Source of the DNA: Paragonimus westermani
Lineage: Eukaryota > Platyhelminthes > Trematoda > Plagiorchiida > Troglotrematidae
NCBI GenBank assembly: GCA_008508345.1
Contig: QNGE01000829.1
Location: 25,088 to 89,087, forward strand
Length of the DNA: 64,000 bases
Direction: 5' to 3'
The notes beneath the pieces are model-generated. The model did no database searches. It saw only the letters and a program-made list of their open reading frames with translations, and was not told the origin of the DNA. This document shows, in pieces, positions 32,041 through 45,787 of the stretch. Position 1 is the stretch's first letter. Every line of letters starts with the position of its first letter. Both the position numbers and the translations under genes were made by a program.

Positions 32041-35000
32041 ATGGAATGAACTATCAAAAACATCATTTAATGTGGTCGTTAAATGAGAGAATTCATCGGT
32101 GATTGTAAAAAAATATGTAAAATTCTCATGAAAATTGAAACTCGCCGGAGGACGTTGTGAAGGAATTGGATTGGAAAAACACATCCACATGAAAACAACC
32201 GGCGATTCTCAGAAGGCTACGGCCGATCACTGTCGACAACACGAGCAAACTGGCCTGTCAGTGCGGTTGTGTTAACCTGGATATAACTGCTGTACAATGT
32301 GTAAAATACTTTCCAAAATCTCAGTTCACATTTTACATAGGATCCTAAGAAACTTTGCCTTCCGTCCGTTTGCTGCATGCGACCGAGTTTGATTGTTTGC
32401 ATATTTATTGGCCATTGCGCGCCAGTGACGTCATACACACCTCCAGCTTGTTCGCGCATTCGACGGCCGGATCCCCAACTCTTCTAGCTACTTCGGCGTA
32501 TCGGTGCCGTTTAGCATTAGTGGAGACCTACTATCGTATAAGTTCAGTCATCCTCAGTTATTCGCATTCTTGTTTCGCGTCCGGTATTTCTTGCGTATAA
32601 CTTGGAAGTCGTTAATTTAGTGCAAGTACACACTACAAGGTGACCAATCAGGATAATACGTTGCCCTAGCGTCAGATTTTGCTATAACGAGTATCGGAGT
32701 AAAACAGTTTATCTAAGCGCGTCACGAGTTAAAACAAACGAGCTGCAGGTTGAGTCTTGCTTTTGATTTCATTCCGAAAGGTAGCGGCTTTTAAACAATC
32801 GTTTCAGTAGCAACGAAGGATAAACAGAACGCTTGATATATTCAACAGTACCTGCTGAATAAATTTGTGGAATGCAGTTGCCTCAATTCCGCCTCTTGTG
32901 GATATTTTCCTGATTATTGTGGACGCCAGTGGATGTTTTGTGTGACCGAGCTACGGGTTTGGCGTAAGAAGTGCAATTACGTTGACAAATTTGTAGTTTG
33001 CGTAAAGTAATTGGATGTCACCTGAACGTCACAATTTGTCCCACTGTGATTGTCAGTTGACACTCGAACTACTGTCAAACAACGTTCGTGCTGACGGGGT
33101 CACAGAGAACGTGTGCAGGAATGGAGCTGATAACAGACCATTTCTGGTCTACTAGAGGATTCCAAGGAGTTTTCCGGGGAGAGTAGAAAAGTGTTATGGA
33201 GTGATACTCCTTGAGGAAACTCTGTGTTCAAAATTGGGCTAGCGGAACAAAATTTCCTCTTTTGAACAACGGACTTACAAGCCAAAACCTACCGTCACTT
33301 TAATTACCACGTAATATTATTTCAATGTATCCACCTTGGTTACTCAGAGTAACCAACATCGTCCATCAGCTCACTAGAAGACCTGTAGATAAATGAATGT
33401 ATATTGTAAAAACGCATATTAAATGTCCATCCTCAAAGTTCTACACCATGGTCTTTCGCGTCAGTTCACTGGTTTATTTACAGACACGCCGCTGAGGAAA
33501 CAATTGTCAGTGGAGCGTCGTCACAGCAACAGCTTATCCACTGAAGCTAAATACAAGTCGGTATCCTCAGGTGGTCGTGGGTTTTCAAGGAACTTATCAC
33601 AGGATAGAGTATAAAAGCTTTTCGAAATGATGTAATTTTCGCCGCGATTCTGCGGTGCAGTATTACACTCCTCGATGAGGAATATTTGCTTTGTACCTGG
33701 TTTCATTCAGTGTGGTAATTCTAAAAGTCGTTTCACAGTTGGGAGTGACGAGTAACGTGAAGTTGTTTCAACTGACCGAGTTTAACCAGTGCTTATAAAG
33801 GAAATTGCGACTAGTGCCCTGCCAAAGGCTCCAGCTCCACTGCTCCGTTCCAAACATAACAAGCCTATCTCGAGTACAACAAGCAATGACCATTTTATTG
33901 CACGGTCAACCCAGTGACGAATACATTAGCCCATTTTACGTATAAACATCTTGATTTATCTGAGCGAAATTTCTTTAATAACGATTTTTAGGATGATTTT
34001 TACGCATTAATAGGTTCTTTTCCGAGTTTTAATTGTACAGTCGCAATCCGACGAAATTGTGACACTGGTGAAGTGATGGAAGAACATCAAGCCTCTAATG
34101 ATACGCTGAGGCTGGCTATTCCGATGGCACAATGAACTTGTTTACCTGTCTGGTACAGGTACTTAATCGTTCACTCAGTTTTATACTCTGCCGTGCAGTG
34201 AGGCAGACATCTTTTGGAAAACATTGTTAAATACTGGGCAAGCCCACCTCCATTATCCTCTCTCACCTGAAGGTGCTCCGAAGACTGGATAAGCTGAATT
34301 GGGTAAATGGTAGACCCCAATCAGGCCACCGTTAGTTCCCGTCCGGTTATGGACTATTCCCTCTTCTGTTCCCATGTGCTTTCAAACAACTGGACATCTG
34401 CACACCAGTGGATAATTCGTCATTGTACTATCCCATCGTTGCGTGCCTACATTATGTAGCAAAGGACTACATTTCCTTTCGTGGTCCCTTATATGAGAGT
34501 TTTGTAGTGGCCCCTTAGATGAGCTTACTGTTTGGGGGGATTTTGTTGTGCAATTTAAAACTTATTGATGCAGCATATTTGGTCAGCACAACCGTGTGTG
34601 GTGTTTAATTTGGCGTGGAAATTCCAAATATGTCTGCTTTACTTGCTACGCTGAATTATTGTACATTTCGTACCTTTCGGTAATGGTGACCTATAGTGTA
34701 CTGTATATTTTACACCTGTTGCACTGTTTCCGTTGGGAGCTGACTTAGCCCCGATTGAAATGTCGTAAATGTTTCCGCACATTGGTGCTTACGTAGTCGC
34801 ACATAAACCGAAAGCATCTCTGAGTCGTCATTTGCTCATACTCCCCATGTCTAAAGTCCATTATTTCATGTGCGATTTCTCTCGTTAAACATTCGTCCTT
34901 GTTCACACTTTCATCGCTAGACCTTGTCAATTATTTTTGCTCTATCTAGTCTCAACCTTCGTTTTCTTCAAATTAAGCTATTCTGATTTTACCACTAATT

Positions 35001-36600
35001 GAACGAAGACTGCTGTGTTAATTACTTGGACATAGCATGGTTAGTCAGCGTGTGGATTTATGAGTGCAAACTACATAGGCTTTTTGGCCCGTATCCAACT
35101 GTTAATAGAAAACCACAAAAATGTTCTCAACATTCCGGTTTAACCTAAACCCGAACAGCAAACACTTTTAATTTGTGAATCACAGAGTTGCCTATGAGTA
35201 AACAGCTAATCAGCTCACAACGCTTCAGTTTCCTTTTGTAATACACACCGGCGGAAATATGTTTGATCCGATTAATATGCTGGAAGCACACTGACAAACT
35301 GTACTAAGATTGCATCCTGCCGAGGACCGGTAGTAATCATTGGCTGTACTTTTACAAGCCCAATTCTGAATAATATTTCTGCTTACAATTGTGAATCCAC
35401 CCTATTGCTTCGCTGACGTTTTGGTACTGGATACATTTATGTAGAATTATTGGTATTCTTGAATGTCTACCGGAATACTTGTTTCAACCACTGTTTCTGT
35501 TTGCACGCAGTTCCTCTGAAGTTACAACTGAGCAGTATCTGCATTTTCTACATAGTTCTGATCGCAACGGCTCACAGCAGATCAAACAACGTTGACTGAT
35601 TGCAAATTCCCAATGTGTGGTTGTTTGTTACGTCGTGCGACTGCTTAAAGCTGCATGTATTCAAAACAATGAGATCCGCGTACTCATCAACTTAAGACTG
35701 AGCTGATTAACTTCCGGCCTCCGCTGGTACTGAGTCCTAATCTGAACTCTGATGCGCCCTCAATGGTTTCATTTCGGTCATGCTGTCCTTAAAAAGGACA
35801 AGTGTATTTTGCCGAATTTTGTCAATTTCTTGTCCTCGAGACTAGTTTGTTCAGACATACACGGCACGTCTATGTATCTAGTGGACAAAGCGCTTGCTAC
35901 CAAAAAAGTGCCAGCTTAAAAACTAGGAAATTATTTTAATTCCCAGCGTGTACCACAAGTTGTAGAAACCTCCCCCTACGCAGTTCATGGGTTACGCACA
36001 GGTAATAGCCATTCAGGATGAAAATCCGGTTCACAATACAAAATCGTGAGCAATATGTGCTTTTTTATACACAGCGTCCTACTTTATATTCCACTTGCAT
36101 CATTATGTTTTCTATACAAAACCTGGAATGTACTTTTTTAACCTGCCGTCCATTTTTTTATGGCTCCGGGTAACTTACTTTTGTCTAGTTGTTGCCCTGT
36201 CAGTGGTGGTTTATCGTGTACCTTTTTCGTTGTATTTCGTGGTCTTCAGTTTGTAGAAATGTCATGTTCCATCTTCTAGAGATGTTTCAAACCTTGCTAT
36301 AAAGTGCACATGAGTGGAAGTGTCACGCTACTGTTTCTGTTTAAAACGCCTTGGTGCACGCTCTAATTGCAATGAGAATTTTGAAATAGCTTTATGAAAA
36401 CGTCTTATATTGGTAATCTTTATAGCCTTACTCTCGGTGTTCTCTTCTATTCATTGTTACTTTTCATATCTTCTTGTTTGTTGGATCACGGTATCCCTGC
36501 TTACAGGTCTAATACCTGATCAGGAATAAATATGTTTTGTTTTTATGACGAGCAGTAGGAGATTTTTGTCGACAAAACTTGTACAACACTACGAGCTGAC
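32041..36600. other. Sparse intergenic or intronic DNA
   Basis: I see no supported gene. The part 32220-32640 is less AT-rich and contains a perfect CRE-like TGACGTCA near 32427, so it could be a promoter or an LTR, but no gene start follows that I recognise. From 33 kb on the sequence is AT-rich with stops in all frames at short intervals; 33423-33614 is open but has no domain. Confidence 0.35.
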
Positions 36601-36629
36601 CGCAACTGTGGACTTCCCATAGATAATTC

Positions 36630-36960
36630 AGTCAGGCACTTTCGAAAAGAGACACTACATTTGAGTTTCGTTATTGTTAGAGCTTATCACTAGCGTATAT
36701 CCTGGCCACGACCTACACTCTACCCACTCTCATGAAGTAGCCTTGTTTACCACTGCATCGTTGATTTCACAAGACGGAAGTGTCATATGGAAACGCTCAG
36801 CCAGTTTCCTTTTTGTGTGATGCTCAGACTACCCGGTCACCTCGAAAGGAGACAAATTTGTTGTTCTGTTAACCCCAAGACTGGGAATCCAAGACTAGGA
36901 CTTCCGTCCAAGTTTAACACACACGACTCATTAAACCAGATTAGAAACACTTTGAGTGGT
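36630..36960 (+). repeat. Dispersed repeat R4, copy 2
   Basis: 36770-36945 matches 26985-27180. Just upstream, ctttcgaaaagagacactacatttgagtttcg at 36638-36670 matches ctttcgaaaagaagcactagactcgagtttcg at 63140-63172, which there follows a foldback arm. R4 and the foldback arm may therefore be parts of one longer repeat. Confidence 0.55.
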
Positions 36961-39340
36961 AAGGAATTTTGGCCAGTATAAAGTGATCATCAACTTAGAG
37001 TTGTTCTGTCGGCTTGCTGTGTTGCACATATTAGCAGAAATGTACAACTTCAAAGACACTCATAAAGTTTGTCTTATTGTTGGAGTTCGAAACTTGTAGA
37101 ATTTCAGTTGTATTTTCCGACGTTCTCCGAAAGACACTGTCGGTTTACTTCTCATCATTGCAAGCCATATCATTCCCCTATCCCAGTTACTAAGCCCTGT
37201 ATTTCTGATATCTTAGTACCAAATAATAAATGCAGTTTCGAATAGACTTGGATGTATGCTTGCTGTAACAAAAAACTTCAGCAATATCTTTCGATATCTT
37301 TTACCTTCGACTTCCTATCATCGCTCACTAACGTTTCTCATTGGATTTGCCATAAATCTGACTGATATAATTCCAGTATTAGAGTACGGGATGAACAGAC
37401 AAACACCGATGACACTGTTATGAAGAAAACATCAAATGTAACACTATTACCTATTCTTCTTTTCGAAAACAGCTATTGTAAATGCAAGAAGGTTTCAGGT
37501 AAATCGGACAGGAAAATGGAGATATTTTCCGAAAGATTCACTAAAGATAAACGTTTCAGAACAAACTTGATCGAAAACTTTCCAGTTGACTTTGACAAAC
37601 TGCCAGACTTGTGCTATTTATGGAAACAGCAGCGTACATAAGAGACATTGTGTTACAGTAATTGGTACCAAACGTATTTTGCGCTTTTTGTCGGTTCAGC
37701 TACTCCCGTGAGAGAATGCATATTTTATACGGCGATACAAACAACACAGCCATAACTTGGGGCCTCATGGAATAGCGCTTTATCAAACCAAGGTCTAGTT
37801 AGTGACTTATTGCCAGATCCACAAGTTTAAGATGAGGATTAGAATTCTGAGTGACTGTGAGAGTGAATACTTTCAAGATTTAGTTTGTAAACTGCTACAC
37901 ACCTTTCTTTGTAACGAAAATAATCCCATTATCTTATGAGTTATGAAGTAATCACAGTTAACATGTCATGAAAAGTTATGCGAACAAGGAGCATTTAGAA
38001 ACGTTTAAAACCGTTTTTAAACAAAAGTTTATCCTCTAAACGATAACATGAAAGCAAACGTTGTGTACTATTTTAAATGCGCTCCTTCTTAAGATAATCT
38101 ACTGTACAAGGAACAAAATATCTAGGTATTGAGAAAGATATCACAAGTCTTAGTCACAGGAACGTGGTGTGAAATCCGTATTTAAAAGCATACAGTGTAC
38201 CACACGGATTAGCGGGATCCGTTTGTTCAACAGCACACATGAAGGCAACACGATGTCAGTAAACTCAGAAAGGTGTACTAACAAATGTTCAAACCCAGTT
38301 AATTATACTCATCCCGTGACGTTTTGTGCTGGTGGTTTCTCCACTTGATGTGTGCAGCTACAAAATCCATAAGGAAGAATGACAAAAAAAAGTTGTTAGA
38401 CGTTTAGCTTGCTTCCTATTTCTACCACCACATGGTCCTTATTGTCATCTGATGTTGTCCACATCAACTGTTGGAGCGTTATTCCCATCGTTTGTTAGGT
38501 TCAAACACGCCTGTGTAGATCACCTAGATAATCGCAACTGTTTGACATGACAATTTGTATCCACACTTGTCTCATGGATGTGTAGACTGTTGCTTTATAC
38601 CCTCTCGTTGAACACTGTTTTCCATGCTCGTTACGTTCATTGTATGTACAAATTGATTGACTATTTTTTGAATCCAGTGCCTTTCTTTTTGCTTCCACGT
38701 GGTCTTCGATGCCATGGTCTAACCGTGACAACATCTCTTAGCATACTGGAGGAATCGAATTCACTGGAATTCTTCTAGTATTCAAGAGAAACCCTTCCCA
38801 AAGTAAACTGCGTTTTTCTTTATTTTCCTTGGGGTTTAGTCCAAGCTACTACGATCAAACTATCACATTGCCACCCTCTCTCTTTTAGATAGAATTGTTA
38901 TCAAATAAACCGTTTAGGTGCTCTTGAGCAACCCGCATATTTCTTTACATTTTCCGATAGTTTTGCACAAATTTTTTCCATTACTGTGTGTTTCAGGAAG
39001 ATGTGTATCCGAAACTCGCCAAATTCCACATCCTGATTCTGTTAAATGAGAACCTTCATCAGTGAATTACAGTTTGTGACCCGGTGAGTCTTGATTCACT
39101 CACTTGGTGCGAGGTCCCGATCAGACTGACTGAGAAAGTTTTCTAAACGCAGTTAGTGCACTCAATAAGTTTGTTGTCCCACTCCCAGGGTTGTTAGGTA
39201 GCACGCGGTTTCCAGTAGATGACATTTATCACGTTAACCTAGTCTCAAATTTGGATGTTGACCTCAAAGGGACAGATAAAAAGTGCAACAGCCTGAGATC
39301 TAATTATGAGGACTGGGCATTGATGTGAAATTTGTGGGTT
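36961..39340. other. AT-rich DNA, nothing recognised
   Basis: No gene, RNA or repeat that I can support. Short open stretches (37420-37641, 38578-38778) have no homology clue and no convincing splice context. Confidence 0.3.
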
Positions 39341-39348
39341 CCAGGCGT

Positions 39349-39438
39349 CGCTTCGTAGCTCAGCTGGTAGAGCGCTTGTCGCATATGGGCATGTTGTCTC
39401 CGTCGCTGATTCAAATTCAGCTGAAGTTCAGATTTTTT
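39349..39438 (+). ncRNA. tRNA-like sequence with pol III terminator (SINE head or tRNA pseudogene)
   Basis: Box A TAGCTCAGCTGG (39356-39367) and box B GATTCAAATTC (39408-39418) are well kept. The D stem GCTC/GAGC (39358-39361, 39370-39373) and T arm GCTGA-ttcaaat-TCAGC (39405-39421) pair perfectly, and the acceptor (39349-39355 with 39422-39428) has six of seven pairs including two G-U. The anticodon stem is poor; the triplet in anticodon position is CAT. A run of six T (39433-39438) follows. The bad anticodon arm argues for a pseudogene or a tRNA-derived SINE. Confidence 0.65.
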
Positions 39439-39439
39439 A

Positions 39440-42400
39440 CAATTGGGTCTCGTCCACGTTTAATTTTGTAATGGTTCAGTCGTCCGTAGTTGGCTGAGGT
39501 ACTGTTTGATAAAATAACCAACCATGGCTATTCCGCATTCCTTTCCACGAGCTGTCCCTGTTATGGCTTGACAATATTGGCTTCAATGACATTGTTCGGG
39601 AAACGCCCTCATGAGCTGTAGTGGAGCTCGTAAAGAACTATTAAGATGGTTCACCCCAAGCAAAATAACGCTACATCCGAAAGAACGAGCAGCTGTTAAA
39701 ATGTCAGTTATGCAACCTCAGCGGTTTTATTCTGGTTGAAGTTGTCAAGTTGTTCAAGAAGGGTGGGTAAGACGGTTTTTATTTTGTCTGGGTTTGACAC
39801 GTTTATCGTAAGTAAGTGGGCAGTGTATTGCTCGTTCTCCCACTATCAATTTCGAACAAAATGCTCGCAGACGACGACTGTTCTCGCAGGAATCGACTAC
39901 CACATAGTTAGCTGCATAGTCCTGATCATATGGCACTTGTTGATAAATCCGCCCTTGAATCGTGCCAATAAAAAATTCGTTGAAACTAGCACGATTTCTA
40001 TCTCAAATTCACCTGTGCAGAATGGGCACTCTCTGCAGATGCATCGCGTCGGTTAATCAAGTATTCCATAAGGAACGCTGACTCTCAAGTTGTTGTTCTC
40101 AAAGACTTCCGCTGAAAAACCTCATTTCTTTAGCAGTAATGCTCCAAACATTCTCAAATATGAAGCAGCCTATATGGAGATAAACGTCCAGAAAAACTAA
40201 ATTGGACGCCCTGTAGCGTTTATCGCACGTTTGATTGAGGGCTTTGTCATAGTAAGTAAATCAAACGAACTTAGTTTGTTTGGTGGAGAAAAAATTCAGG
40301 GTAGAGAAATTTTCACTAAACGCCATCGATCTGCCTTATTGCAGCGTTCGGTCGAGGGAACTACCGACCCCCTCAGCAAGTTTGGGCGCAGAGAAAAATG
40401 CACACACCCAACTTTTTCGTGGAGACAGCGGAGAATATTTCTCAAATTCACGGCTATTCATTCAAATGAGGCACAACTGGTCAGTTACGGCTTCAAACCA
40501 AGTTCTCTAGATCTATTTTTTGTCAACTGCGGGCTGTCTAGATGTTCTTGAACAGGATGGCTGTTCACGGTAGTGTCGTCCATGTAGGTTGGCCCCTTTA
40601 CAACTGTGGGCTCGCTGAGTGCCATGTACCCCCTACGCCACAAAGTAGCTGGTACGTTGGTTAACCTAAGTATCATTGTTTCAGACTTATAAATACCGGA
40701 GAAAGTGACAGTTGAGGTTAAACTTCATCGGACAGTGTCCTGAACTGGTGAACGAACCACGGCAAGTTCATCGATAACATGCAGATTCGGAATGTACGTC
40801 AAACGTACAAACATTTTTTAGTCAGAAGTCTGCACAAATTTTGGTGATTACGTAGGTAAGCAGACAGTAATTTTCCTTCCCAAAAATAACTGTAACCGCA
40901 TGTGGACGTTTAAAAAAATTATCGGCTTGATTAACATATTGCTACTCAGTTTCTTCAACTCTGCGTGATACTAAATAGGAACAGAATGTTATAGTCTACT
41001 TGAATGACGTTACCGGCCTCTAGTTGGGGCTGTATCGGATTAATTAAAACTAGATCACCCTATTACTGGGCACATATATCACGAGAAGCCATGGGTGATG
41101 CCTTTAGATTTAAGAACAACTGCGATGCAACTGAATGAGGTTGTAGCTGCAGTGGTTGTTTCTTAACAAGAACAAAAGACTTCTGAAATCGATTAGTCGA
41201 ACTCTCAGTATACGTCGAGCTCTGGTTCTTATTCCGCTATCCCACCTGTAATGTACACTTTAAGCCAGAACACTGACAGTAAGTTACGTCCATAGGTTGT
41301 ATCATTAGAATAGGTTTCAACTATAAACATCAGGTGTTCATGACCGATGTTCACCATGATGTTTAAAAGGTCAGGCCAACTGACCACGTTAAAATCAACC
41401 AATGAACGACCTGATTCTTTTAATGGTGGCGGCTGCTTGTGAAATTTGTCTCAGTGATCCGGCAACAGTAATTTCTGCCTCATCACAGCACAGCAAATAT
41501 AAACGAAGACAAACCGAATAGGTCAGGTGAGTAAGTAATATAAAATATGACCTGGCTAATAGATGCATATATCAAATTGACTTAACTAGTGACCGCTATT
41601 CGCGGATGTCGACGTACGATCAAAGTATGCTCCTGAGCAACTGGATTCAACGCATACAGGATGATCAAAGAAGCGGGCTTTTTTAATTACAAGATTTCAG
41701 CGAGATAGTCAAAATAAGAAGGATAAAAAAGAACCAACAAACATTGGTAATAGATTCATCAAGTTTACAAGCACATACGAAACCATCAGGTAATCATGAC
41801 GTAATTTCGTTGCGAATAAGCAATGGCGTAACTGAGGAGTTCATATGAACTGCAGCGAATTAGCAGAAATCAAATGCAGATTAATTACATGAAGCAATTT
41901 TTGGATATGCATAATCACGCTCTGAGGATTCGTCAGCCTTAACAATGGCAGGAAGAACAAAGTGCCATAAACATTATGAATAGTCTATTCGGTGCTTACA
42001 GGTGGTGTTTTCAAAATTTGGAATGAGAGTTATAGGGTGCGAGAAGAGAACTCAATGAACGACTGGAGAAAGGCGAGAGTGATGGTGAAATGTGAGTGGC
42101 GTTTGATTTGAAATCACACACAGCATAAACATGCATCAATTAATTCAGCTGCAGGCAACTTATGTACATGCGCGTGGTCAGACCGGTTTTAACTAGATAT
42201 GTTCGTTACTTTCACACAACTGTTTATGACGGCATTAACCAATCAAAGTAGAAGTTGAATGTGCATCGCAATAACCGGGCTGGATCACCCAGTTGACTAC
42301 CTTCCACTCTCTCTGAAAGAAGACCTGCATCCGGGTTTCTTTCTTGTTACAGTTCATCAGCAGTACTCATTCTGACTGGTTATATGATTGATTTGCAAGG

Positions 42401-45260
42401 AGTCAAAACTCACGTCAATTTTAGCAGAGCCATTGTTGTATTACACTGCTCTCATTTTTATTCCGTTCAGAACATGAGATGGATGCCGTGCTACTAGTCT
42501 CTAGAATGCAAGCAATATCGATAGGCACTTGTATACAGTATTTTTGCTGTGTGTGAGTGAAAAATTCATTCGATTTGTAGCCAAACAGACGATTTGGCAG
42601 TTTTAGGTTGGTCAATTTTTCGGCCATTCTGATACTAAGAAGACCAATAGTCAAAGATCTTTCCTCTTCTCTGTTGAATGGACGGTAAACATATCAGGAT
42701 GACTTCAGAAGTCACATCCCACTTGTTCAGAAATGTGGCTGCAAACAGTGGATATTATCTGAGTCAAAAGTGATCACCTTTCTTTAAGTTTTGGTCTAAC
42801 TGGATGCTTATTTGCTTGTAAAAATGACTTACTGGGCCCTCACGCATCGATTATCGACACGGATGTTTTGCAGTAAGTTGCTTGACGGTTACCACAACGC
42901 AGCAGTCCAATCACCCTGATTACGGTTACGTTCAAGCTGTGCATCGTTCAGACTTGTTGAATTATCATGATCCAGGTTACCCAAAATGGAATATTTTTGT
43001 GACTTGTGTAACGATTAAGGCAGTGGGTGCGAAAGTGATGACAATTGCCGAAATCCCACAGCGATTTAATTAGTAGCCACTGATATCATGTTCATTTTAA
43101 TTCCGTATGATAGGACTTTTTAATATTCCTTTTGGCAGTGTCATATTTCAAAAACACAACTCCAAAACCCGATTCATTTCTTGTGTTTCAGTTGTCCACT
43201 GAAAATGTATGAAGAGAATGTTTCGCTGCTTTGAACTTCTAATTAAACAGTCTCGAACTGCTTTAGGAACAAAGCATTTCGTTCTTAAAAATCACCTCCC
43301 TCGAAAGGGCACCTATTATCTAGAACACCACACAGCTGAAACATTTTGATTTTCTTTTAAAATGTTGCCCTTAAAGAAGACACCCCCAAACATCAACGGA
43401 TTAACTCACTCGCAAAGAAATACCATTTTTACTGCACAGAGCATAGTCTACAACAAACAAGTTATCATCCGAAGAGGAACGACGGAACACATTTGGCACA
43501 CAAACTTCGTTTACACGCTGCTTAAAAAATGGGCGAAGTAGATAGTTCATATAGACCCATATCTGTGGAAGCAATGTGAGTGTTTCTGTCGTACAGAGAC
43601 GTTAGTTCATACCGTGAGTGCAAAACCTGGGTGGTCATCATCCACTGTTGATTTCTTACTTATCTGAGACAACGATGTTTTCAAGCAGGGTCGTTTTCAT
43701 CAAGAAAATACCATATTTGTACTCTTCACCATGCGTACCTATTGCACTACGTCTGCAACCCAAATGCTAAGCTCAACGAACATATCAATACCAAAATCAT
43801 CAACCCGAGCTACGAACACCACCATCACTGTTCCCAACCAACAGACACAAGCCCTATGCACTTCTCTAAAAATCTCACCAAACCCAAGTGTCAGTAGTTA
43901 AAACAGTGCCGATTATTCATATCTTCTTAAAACACCAATTTTTTTAAAATTAAATTTCATCTCATTTGCTCTACTGTATCAATTACACTCTAAGTACGTG
44001 AGCTATTTCCCAACTACGTACGACCGTTCATGAGCAGTGCTGATTCGAATCGAATGTAGTCCCTCATTTCACTGGTTACTTTGTGTCCTGACGTATTTCA
44101 GTTCCTCTTTCTGTCAGCAACAGTAATTTCTCAGATTTTTATTTAGCAATCTCATGAACTAACAATTTTTCCATCCGTGCCACCTATGAATGAAACTGAA
44201 GGTATGATGATGTTCGTAGTACTTCGTCCAGCATTCTGTTTCCCATTATTGAAGTCGTCCAGTTAGGGCTTGCCTGAAGTGTGCGTAATCCGTAGATTAT
44301 AACAGTGATGCATTATGTTGTGTGGATAACAGTACTGGAAGGAAGGGATGTCCACGCACAGTTGAACTGACCTTACATACACTGAGAACTTGCTTAAAGT
44401 TCCACTGCATTCGAATACTGACATTTTCTCACGAAGGCTGGATTAGCGAAGGAGTTTTACATCTTCCTTTTTAAACGTTCGATTAGACGATTACCTCTGT
44501 TGAAATACCGATTAGTCGGGACTTTCGTTTCTTATAAAACGAACAGCACTTTCAGTCGACCGCCGAATTCTCAATTTTATCGCGAGAAATCGCTAAGGTC
44601 GAGCTTCACGCTTATTAGATCTCATCAGCCGCGTAAGTTTAGTAATTTGTGTGATTTCACCTTGAAGTGTCTTATTCGTGAGGTCACTGATCTGAGTTGA
44701 CAGCACAGTTACTCTGTCTCCTTTCGATGCAATCGAGGAACAAGAGGCACTATTCACAAACGAACGTGACTGATTGTTTACCCGTAAACATCTGCCCAGT
44801 TGGAGGTCAACTCTACCGTGATCAGCATAACTGTCTTATCGAAGCGTGGCCAGAGTTTAGGCCCTACCCGCCACATGGATACTAACTGCCGGACAAAGTT
44901 AACAAAACAATCATTTTTTGAAGGAACTAGCTAGAAAGCCTACGGAAGTGCAAACATTACGACCTGTTGAAAACACCAGTTTTTGTTTGAATACAGAGCA
45001 GTAGTTAGAAGCGTTGTTAAGATGAAATATCTAGAGGGTTCCCCCGCCAATATGGGATAATTTCTGCTACCACATTTAGCGTGCTCTCTAAGAAAGGAGA
45101 ACCGAATAGTTTTTGAAGGTTAAACATTAGTCACCTGAATGAAAAATTTCGAACTGGACAGCTAAGTAATTCTCATAGGTGTTTTTAATAAGTAACCCTG
45201 GCAACACCCTTTTGATATCAACAGAAATGCGCAAGTGAATATGTGTATAAGAAAACATCG
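39440..45260. other. Long non-coding stretch
   Basis: AT-rich and stop-dense. Open pieces (40231-40551, 44500-44885) lack any domain I recognise; 44697-44885 ends with a Cys/Pro-rich string (CPVGGQLYRDQHNC) and might be an exon, but its borders are not clear. Confidence 0.3.
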
Positions 45261-45266
45261 TTTATT
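45261..45266 (-). terminator. Poly(A) signal of the death-domain gene
   Basis: AATAAA on the minus strand, about 93 bases after the stop codon at 45359-45361. Confidence 0.6.
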
Positions 45267-45358
45267 CAGCTTTAAATGTACGATTTGCATTGTAAGCTTT
45301 TTTGTTGACAGTCTTATAAAATATGGCATCTGGACCGATTATGCGTCACATTGAATTC

Positions 45359-45787
45359 CTAACGAACTGGACAGCATCTATTTATGTTTGTTCGCAGTAC
45401 AGTCAACGCAACTGGAAGACCAATCCAGTCTGGTCCAGCATTTTGCCTCAGTCCATAGGTCTGTTCCATGCAGCTGTGATCAGGACTATGGTTTTCTGAA
45501 CGTGGAGTGGTGATCCATTGTTGGATTGCTCGCGTTAGAGCAGATTGCGGAGGCCGCTGATTTGTACGTTCCACGCCTAGTCCCTCAACAATATCTTGTA
45601 ACAGATGGATTTCGGACAATGTCTTCTTTGATCCCGTCAAACGATACTTGTTGCGAATTTGTTTGGCTATACTGCCTCGATTTATCTCTTCAAGTGTATC
45701 GCATACGACGTACGCTGTTGCGTTGAAGTTAGATTGGCGCCACAGAGAAAGTGCATGTAGCGCAAGCACGGGATGATCGGCACGTGA
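45359..45787 (-). CDS. Death-domain protein, last coding exon
   Basis: The exon opens after a splice acceptor (caaccaatttcag at 45788-45800) and ends in TAG at 45359-45361. It begins SRADHPVLALHALSLWRQSN and continues ATAYVVCDTLEEINRGSIAK, which fits helices 4-6 of a death domain: an LWR-type helix, an NAT turn, and L..I.R..IA. After the domain is a tail of about 85 residues with SEIHLLQDIVEGLGVERTN and ending NRCCPVR, which I do not recognise. It joins in phase 0 to the upstream exon at 46844-47013. Death domains mediate homotypic protein contacts in apoptosis or innate signalling, and also occur in ankyrins and UNC5 receptors; the pattern recalls adaptor-type domains, but the family is not fixed. 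Codon flow is clean with no lesions. Confidence 0.68.
   Translation of the reverse strand, partial: SRADHPVLALHALSLWRQSNFNATAYVVCDTLEEINRGSIAKQIRNKYRLTGSKKTLSEIHLLQDIVEGLGVERTNQRPPQSALTRAIQQWITTPRSENHSPDHSCMEQTYGLRQNAGPDWIGLPVALTVLRTNINRCCPVR

Noticed and set aside
32426..32433. CRE-like palindrome TGACGTCA as a promoter element
   Set aside because: An 8-bp match alone with no recognisable gene start nearby; mentioned only as context.
45359..45787. Reading of this exon as a Gypsy integrase piece (DIVEGLGVERT resembles integrase text)
   Set aside because: No TDNG or other integrase motif is present, and the phase-matched upstream exon completes a death domain instead.
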